Assembly (NCBI RefSeq): GCF_003946045.1
Contig: NZ_RHNW01000003.1
Coordinates: 248,001 to 312,000, forward strand
Source of the DNA: Levilactobacillus mulengensis
GTDB lineage: Bacteria; Bacillota; Bacilli; Lactobacillales; Lactobacillaceae
DNA: 64,000 nucleotides
Direction: 5' to 3'
Position numbers and translations under genes: made by a program. The notes under the pieces were generated by a model that saw nothing but the letters and a program-made list of their open reading frames with translations, was not told where the DNA came from and ran no database searches. Shown here piece by piece: positions 60,194 to 64,000 of this stretch. The stretch's first letter is position 1, and each line of letters starts with the position of its first letter.

Positions 60194-61420
60194 ATGAAAC
60201 GAAGAACGTTCATGATTTTAGCTATATTGGGCATATCAATAGCTGGCTGTACGAACAATGGATCTCAGGAGAAAGTAGCTTCCGCTAGCAGCTCCTCAAG
60301 CAAGGTCAGTACCTCATCAAAGTCATCGTCGAAGGTTGCTCTGCCTGTGGGCAAAATCATTTCACGCAAAAAAATGAATGTTGACGATGCATATAAGGTA
60401 TCGAGCAAAAAAGCGATTTTTTATCGTAGTCTTAAAGAGTTTGGAACGAAGTCAGGATTTTATTCGAATTATGAAATAGTTCATGGGGCGAATTTGACGT
60501 TAGGTGTTTCCGAAAAGATTGTAACCACTAAGGGTGTCTATTTTCACATGGTTAACTATCTTTCAGGTGGATTTGAGAATGATGTGACGCCTGCTGAAGA
60601 AAATAAGGCGTACGAAGACCAGGGGTACATTCAGGCCGATTATGTTAAGCCAATAAAAACGGTGACCCAATCATGGACTTATGCTCATAGGCAACCATAT
60701 TATTTGGCTTATCCATGCAATCACCGAATTTGGACGAGGCCAGCTTATACGGTCCATTACACATATATTTCCCATACGTTTGACCGGTTATCACATACGC
60801 AGTTGTATGCGACTAAAGAACTGGTTAAACGAAACGGTTCACACTACCTGTACTTGGAGACGGCGCACCGAAAGTTGGGGTGGGTTTATAAATCACCTAA
60901 GGTCCTAGTCAAAGGGAAGTTTGTGGATCCAAGTAAGCAGTTACTTAAGAAGGAAAAGAGCGAGAAATTACAATCACATGTGCAATCAGTAAAATCCACT
61001 AAGAGTCGTGTGGGGATTAATGATAGCTTATCCATGCAGCAGCGGGCCTACGTTATCAAAAATAAGAGGGGAAAAATCGTTCGGGTATTGGTTATGGGGA
61101 TGGATAACCGACCAACTAAAGTCACCTTTAAGAATGGCCAAGCAACTAAGCTGATTAGCTACACGTATCGGCGTAAACCATGGAAGACAACTACAAGTCA
61201 AAAGAAATTACGACATTCTTTCTGGGCACACCATATTTACATTGATACGCCAACGACTAAGACGTTCTTTTATTCCCAAAAGAGCAAGAAGCTTTTGATG
61301 AATAAAACGATTGGGTCAGATGGGATGGCAACGACAACCATTTATCGGAACGGTACAGTTAAATTTATGACCCATCCGTATAAAGAGATCATTACTTATC
61401 CATATGCGAGATTCAAGTAA
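60194..61420 (+). CDS. lipoprotein with SH3/GW-like module, surface operon gene 3
   Basis: A 408-residue lipoprotein with lipobox IAGC (Cys18) and a Ser-rich linker (SSSSKVSTSSKSSSKV). The body has KAIFYRSLKEFGTKSGFYSN, and around residue 215 HYLYLETAHRKLGWVYKS, a GW/SH3-like module that resembles the one in the secreted protein at 553-1554. The C-terminal part (about 275-408) is a beta-rich domain. The ATG at 60194 has AAGGAG upstream, 13 bp after the previous stop. Operon end: terminator at 61459. Probably exposed at the membrane-wall interface. Confidence 0.75.
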   Translation: MKRRTFMILAILGISIAGCTNNGSQEKVASASSSSSKVSTSSKSSSKVALPVGKIISRKKMNVDDAYKVSSKKAIFYRSLKEFGTKSGFYSNYEIVHGANLTLGVSEKIVTTKGVYFHMVNYLSGGFENDVTPAEENKAYEDQGYIQADYVKPIKTVTQSWTYAHRQPYYLAYPCNHRIWTRPAYTVHYTYISHTFDRLSHTQLYATKELVKRNGSHYLYLETAHRKLGWVYKSPKVLVKGKFVDPSKQLLKKEKSEKLQSHVQSVKSTKSRVGINDSLSMQQRAYVIKNKRGKIVRVLVMGMDNRPTKVTFKNGQATKLISYTYRRKPWKTTTSQKKLRHSFWAHHIYIDTPTTKTFFYSQKSKKLLMNKTIGSDGMATTTIYRNGTVKFMTHPYKEIITYPYARFK

Positions 61421-61458
61421 CTATCTCCTGGAGAAGTCATTGGTCACTTGAACGAATC

Positions 61459-61519
61459 AAACAGAACAGGCTTATCCATTCAGACTAAGTGTCTGTACGG
61501 GATAGGCCTGTTTTGTTTC
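61459..61519 (+). terminator. intrinsic terminator
   Basis: AAACAGAACAGGC.TTATCC pairs with GGATA.GGCCTGTTTTGTTT. Ends the surface-protein operon. Confidence 0.9.
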
Positions 61520-61756
61520 AGGACAGGAGTTAATCTGACGAAGTTATGAGTCACTGGTCGTCCTCGATAGTCACTATCCCCGCACAAAATTTTAGAATAT
61601 GGTAAGGTGAAACGGTAGCGCGCTGATGGCAGGGTAAGTGATTATCTGACTAACATTACAAGACTATCTGTCATCAACTCAAGTAAAGAGTAGCAAGTAC
61701 AGACTAACGCCACGACAGCCGCAAAAATACTGAAAATAAGCCAGTACGGTCGATGT

Positions 61757-61866
61757 AAGTGACCAGAGGCGGGCCAAAGTGACCAGCTGTGTCGGTGGTC
61801 TTAACTGAGTGATTTTCTCAGTTTAGCCCACGGGATGACCTTTGAGCCCGCCGCCGGGAACGGACA
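61757..61866 (-). repeat. type B repeat with internal deletion
   Basis: Minus strand. The 5' end CGTTCCCGGCGGCGGGCTCAAAG joins directly to the GGTCATCCCGTGG that normally follows the second CTCAAAG. The piece between the two CTCAAAG copies is missing, as expected for deletion between short direct repeats. Central hairpin AACTGAG/CTCAGTT. Confidence 0.82.
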
Positions 61867-61942
61867 CCACCGCGTACCGGCGGCAGCTTTCACCATTTCC
61901 ATAACACAGCGTTAGCCCAAAACCATGAGAGGGGAAGAGAAG

Positions 61943-64000
61943 ATGCAACCAACTTTCAAGCAAGGCTTCATTGACATCAAGGATGCCACGCAAAACAACC
62001 TGCAGCACGTGAACCTGCGGGTGCCCAAGTACCAGACGACGGTGTTTGTCGGGCTATCGGGGTCCGGCAAGTCTTCGCTGGTGTTTGACACGATTGCGGC
62101 GGCCTCACGGCGGGAACTGAACGAGACGTTCCCCAGTTTTACGCAACAGTATTTGCCCAAGTATGGTCAACCGCACGTCGGTGACATTGAGCATCTACCG
62201 GTCGCCATCGTCATCGCCCAACAGCGGCTGGGGAAGAATGCCCGGTCGACGCTAGCCACGTACACTGGGATCTATTCACTGCTGCGGTTGTTATTTTCGC
62301 GAATTGGTAAGCCCTTCATCGGCTATTCCGACAGCTTCTCGTTCAACCTGCCACAGGGGATGTGTCCGGCCTGCCAGGGCCTGGGCTACGTGGACGACAT
62401 TGATGAAAGCAAGCTGATCGACCCCGAAAAATCGTTGAATCAGGGCGCCATCACGTTTGTTAGCTTCGGGCCAGATACCTGGCGGTGGCGGCGGTACGCG
62501 ACCAGCGGGCTGTTTGATGACGACAAGCCCATCAAGGATTACACGGCCGAAGAATATGAGCTGCTAATGCACGCGCCGCAACAGAAGTTGGACCATCCCG
62601 GCGAGGGCTTTCCCCGCACGGCGCTGTATGAGGGCGTCGTGCCGCGGATTCGCCGCTCCGTGATTGGCAAGAAGGAAGCCGAACACCACCGCGAGGCCAT
62701 TGCGGAAATTGTGACCCGCAAGCCCTGTCCCGTTTGCCATGGTACGCGGTTGAAGCCGGAAGTTCTGACCAATCACCTCAACGGCCACAACATCGCCGAG
62801 GTTACGGCCATGGACCTGCGCCACGTGTTGGCGTTCTTGCAAGGGATCACCGAACCGCTGGCCGCCGACGTGGTGCGCGAGCTCAGCACCAAGATTCAGT
62901 CGCTGGTCGACATCGGCCTGGGCTACCTGACGCTGGATCGCGGTACCAGTTCGCTTTCCGGTGGGGAAGCCCAACGGATCAAGATTGCCAAGTACCTGAC
63001 CAGCGCCTTGGTCGACATGGTCTACATTTTGGATGAACCCAGTGTCGGGTTACATCCGCACGACATTCAGTTGGTCAAGCAGGCGTTGACTCGGTTGAAG
63101 GATAAGGGTAACACCATTTTAGTGGTCGAACATAACCCAGCGATGATCGACTTCGCGGATTATGTCGTCGAAATGGGGCCGTTAGCCGGCAAGGGCGGCG
63201 GGACCGTCACGTTTACCGGGACCTATCCGGAACTGTTGGCCTCGGATTCGCTGACCGGTAACTGGTTGCGCCAGGCCCATCACTGGGGCGCAGAACGGCA
63301 GCCGACCGGGCATTTAGCCTTACGACACGTCACGCAGAACAACTTACAAAATGTGGACGTCGACGTGCCCCTGGGCGTGATGACCGTCATCTCGGGGGTT
63401 GCCGGGTCCGGGAAGTCCTCGTTGGTCACGGCACTGAAGTCGCAGCTCACGGAGGACTATATTGACCTGGCCCAAGCGCCCGTGGGCATCAACATCCGCT
63501 CGACGCCGGCCACCTACCTGGGCATTTTGGATGAGATTCGGAAGCTCTTCAGCGATGCCAACGGTCGGGTCGGCACCAGCCTGTTCAGCTATAACGGCAA
63601 GGGCGCCTGCCCGCGGTGTAAGGGAAAGGGCGTCACGATTACCAACATGGCGTTCATGGACCCGGTCGTGCAGACCTGTGAGCTGTGTCACGGCCAGCGC
63701 TACAGCGAGGAAGCCCTGCAGTATACCTATCAGGATAAAAATATTGCGGAAGTGCTGCAGCTGTCGGTCAAGGCGGCGACGACCTTCTTCCAGGACACGC
63801 CCAAGCTCGCCAGTCAGTTGGCCAACCTGGACCGCGTGGGCCTGGGTTACCTGACGTTGGCCCAACCCCTGACGACGCTGTCCGGTGGGGAACTTCAGCG
63901 GTTGAAGCTAGCGGTCGAACTGGGCAAGCGGGGGACCATTTACCTGCTGGACGAACCCACGGCCGGCCTGCATTTACAGGACACCGCGCGCCTGTTGAAG
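61943..64000 (+). CDS. UvrA-like excinuclease ATPase (3' end outside window)
   Basis: 686 residues are visible and the frame is open at the window end. Two ABC modules are present. Module one has Walker A GLSGSGKSSLV (near residue 39), zinc-finger pairs CPACQGLGYV and CPVCHGTRLK, signature SSLSGGEAQRIKIA and Walker B YILDEPSVGLHP. Module two has GVAGSGKSSL, CPRCKGKG and CELCHGQRY, and TLSGGELQRLKLA with YLLDEPTAGLH. The short spacing after Walker A suggests it lacks the large UvrB-binding domain of housekeeping UvrA, so it is more like UvrA2/DrrC proteins linked to DNA damage or drug tolerance. ATG 61943 has GAGGGGAAGAG upstream. Confidence 0.9.
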   Translation, partial: MQPTFKQGFIDIKDATQNNLQHVNLRVPKYQTTVFVGLSGSGKSSLVFDTIAAASRRELNETFPSFTQQYLPKYGQPHVGDIEHLPVAIVIAQQRLGKNARSTLATYTGIYSLLRLLFSRIGKPFIGYSDSFSFNLPQGMCPACQGLGYVDDIDESKLIDPEKSLNQGAITFVSFGPDTWRWRRYATSGLFDDDKPIKDYTAEEYELLMHAPQQKLDHPGEGFPRTALYEGVVPRIRRSVIGKKEAEHHREAIAEIVTRKPCPVCHGTRLKPEVLTNHLNGHNIAEVTAMDLRHVLAFLQGITEPLAADVVRELSTKIQSLVDIGLGYLTLDRGTSSLSGGEAQRIKIAKYLTSALVDMVYILDEPSVGLHPHDIQLVKQALTRLKDKGNTILVVEHNPAMIDFADYVVEMGPLAGKGGGTVTFTGTYPELLASDSLTGNWLRQAHHWGAERQPTGHLALRHVTQNNLQNVDVDVPLGVMTVISGVAGSGKSSLVTALKSQLTEDYIDLAQAPVGINIRSTPATYLGILDEIRKLFSDANGRVGTSLFSYNGKGACPRCKGKGVTITNMAFMDPVVQTCELCHGQRYSEEALQYTYQDKNIAEVLQLSVKAATTFFQDTPKLASQLANLDRVGLGYLTLAQPLTTLSGGELQRLKLAVELGKRGTIYLLDEPTAGLHLQDTARLLK

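Noticed and set aside
62564..63865. Minus-strand frames of 136 and 173 codons in the UvrA-like gene
   Set aside because: Shadows opposite a well-supported ATPase gene.

Overview
The window looks like chromosome from a lactobacillus of intermediate GC content (Levilactobacillus-like; the genus is an inference). Supporting signs are strong AGGAGG ribosome-binding sites, a C69 dipeptidase, a CopY/CopB copper operon, oleate hydratase, a MucBP/LPQTG surface protein, a peptidoglycan O-acetyltransferase, Lys-rich secreted wall proteins and T-rich intrinsic terminators. No rRNA, tRNA, prophage or CRISPR array was seen. The first gene (dipeptidase) and the last (a UvrA-like ATPase) run off the window.

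Layout. 0-7 kb: dipeptidase end, a secreted protein, a TPP-riboswitch-controlled thiXYZ-type ABC operon, a repeat array, and an EamA transporter with a leader peptide. 7.5-15.2 kb: copY-copB with a cop box inside the promoter, a D,D-carboxypeptidase, and an FtsX-type ABC exporter. 16.2-28.1 kb: a redox/detoxification block with three aldo/keto reductases, an NAD(P)-binding protein, an amidohydrolase, two DUF2255 proteins, two hexapeptide acetyltransferases (one frameshifted), a cyclophilin-like lipoprotein, ABM-domain protein, LtrA, and LysR and MerR regulators. Two promoters in it carry the same LysR-like site, and one has the 19-bp spacer typical of MerR activation. 28.2-35 kb: membrane and secreted proteins, two gene remnants (one FRG-domain) and an L,D-transpeptidase. 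35.2-36.1 kb: a type III toxin-antitoxin locus (ToxN/AbiQ toxin preceded by three 35-nt RNA repeats and a terminator), then a convergent 30-aa membrane peptide. 36.4-50 kb: polysaccharide deacetylase, a recombinase-like protein without its catalytic residues, adenosine deaminase, OatA-type acyltransferase, a duplicated-domain secreted protein, oleate hydratase, signal peptidase I and cytidine deaminase. 50.4-64 kb: PadR plus DUF4097 operon, MarR, YagU-like protein, a three-gene surface protein operon headed by a 1201-aa LPQTG adhesin, and the UvrA-like gene.

The most unusual feature is a dispersed intergenic element present in about 20 copies, in a short (about 190 bp, type A) and a long (about 270-290 bp, type B) form. 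Complete copies have a 15-20 bp closing stem, three or more internal hairpins and a terminal tail hairpin. The hairpin stems differ in sequence between copies yet stay complementary, which is covariation expected of a conserved structure. The 5' end of a copy or tandem group usually faces the nearest gene, often starting 9-20 nt after its stop codon. I do not recognise this family. It could be a structured RNA, a foldback mobile element, or both.
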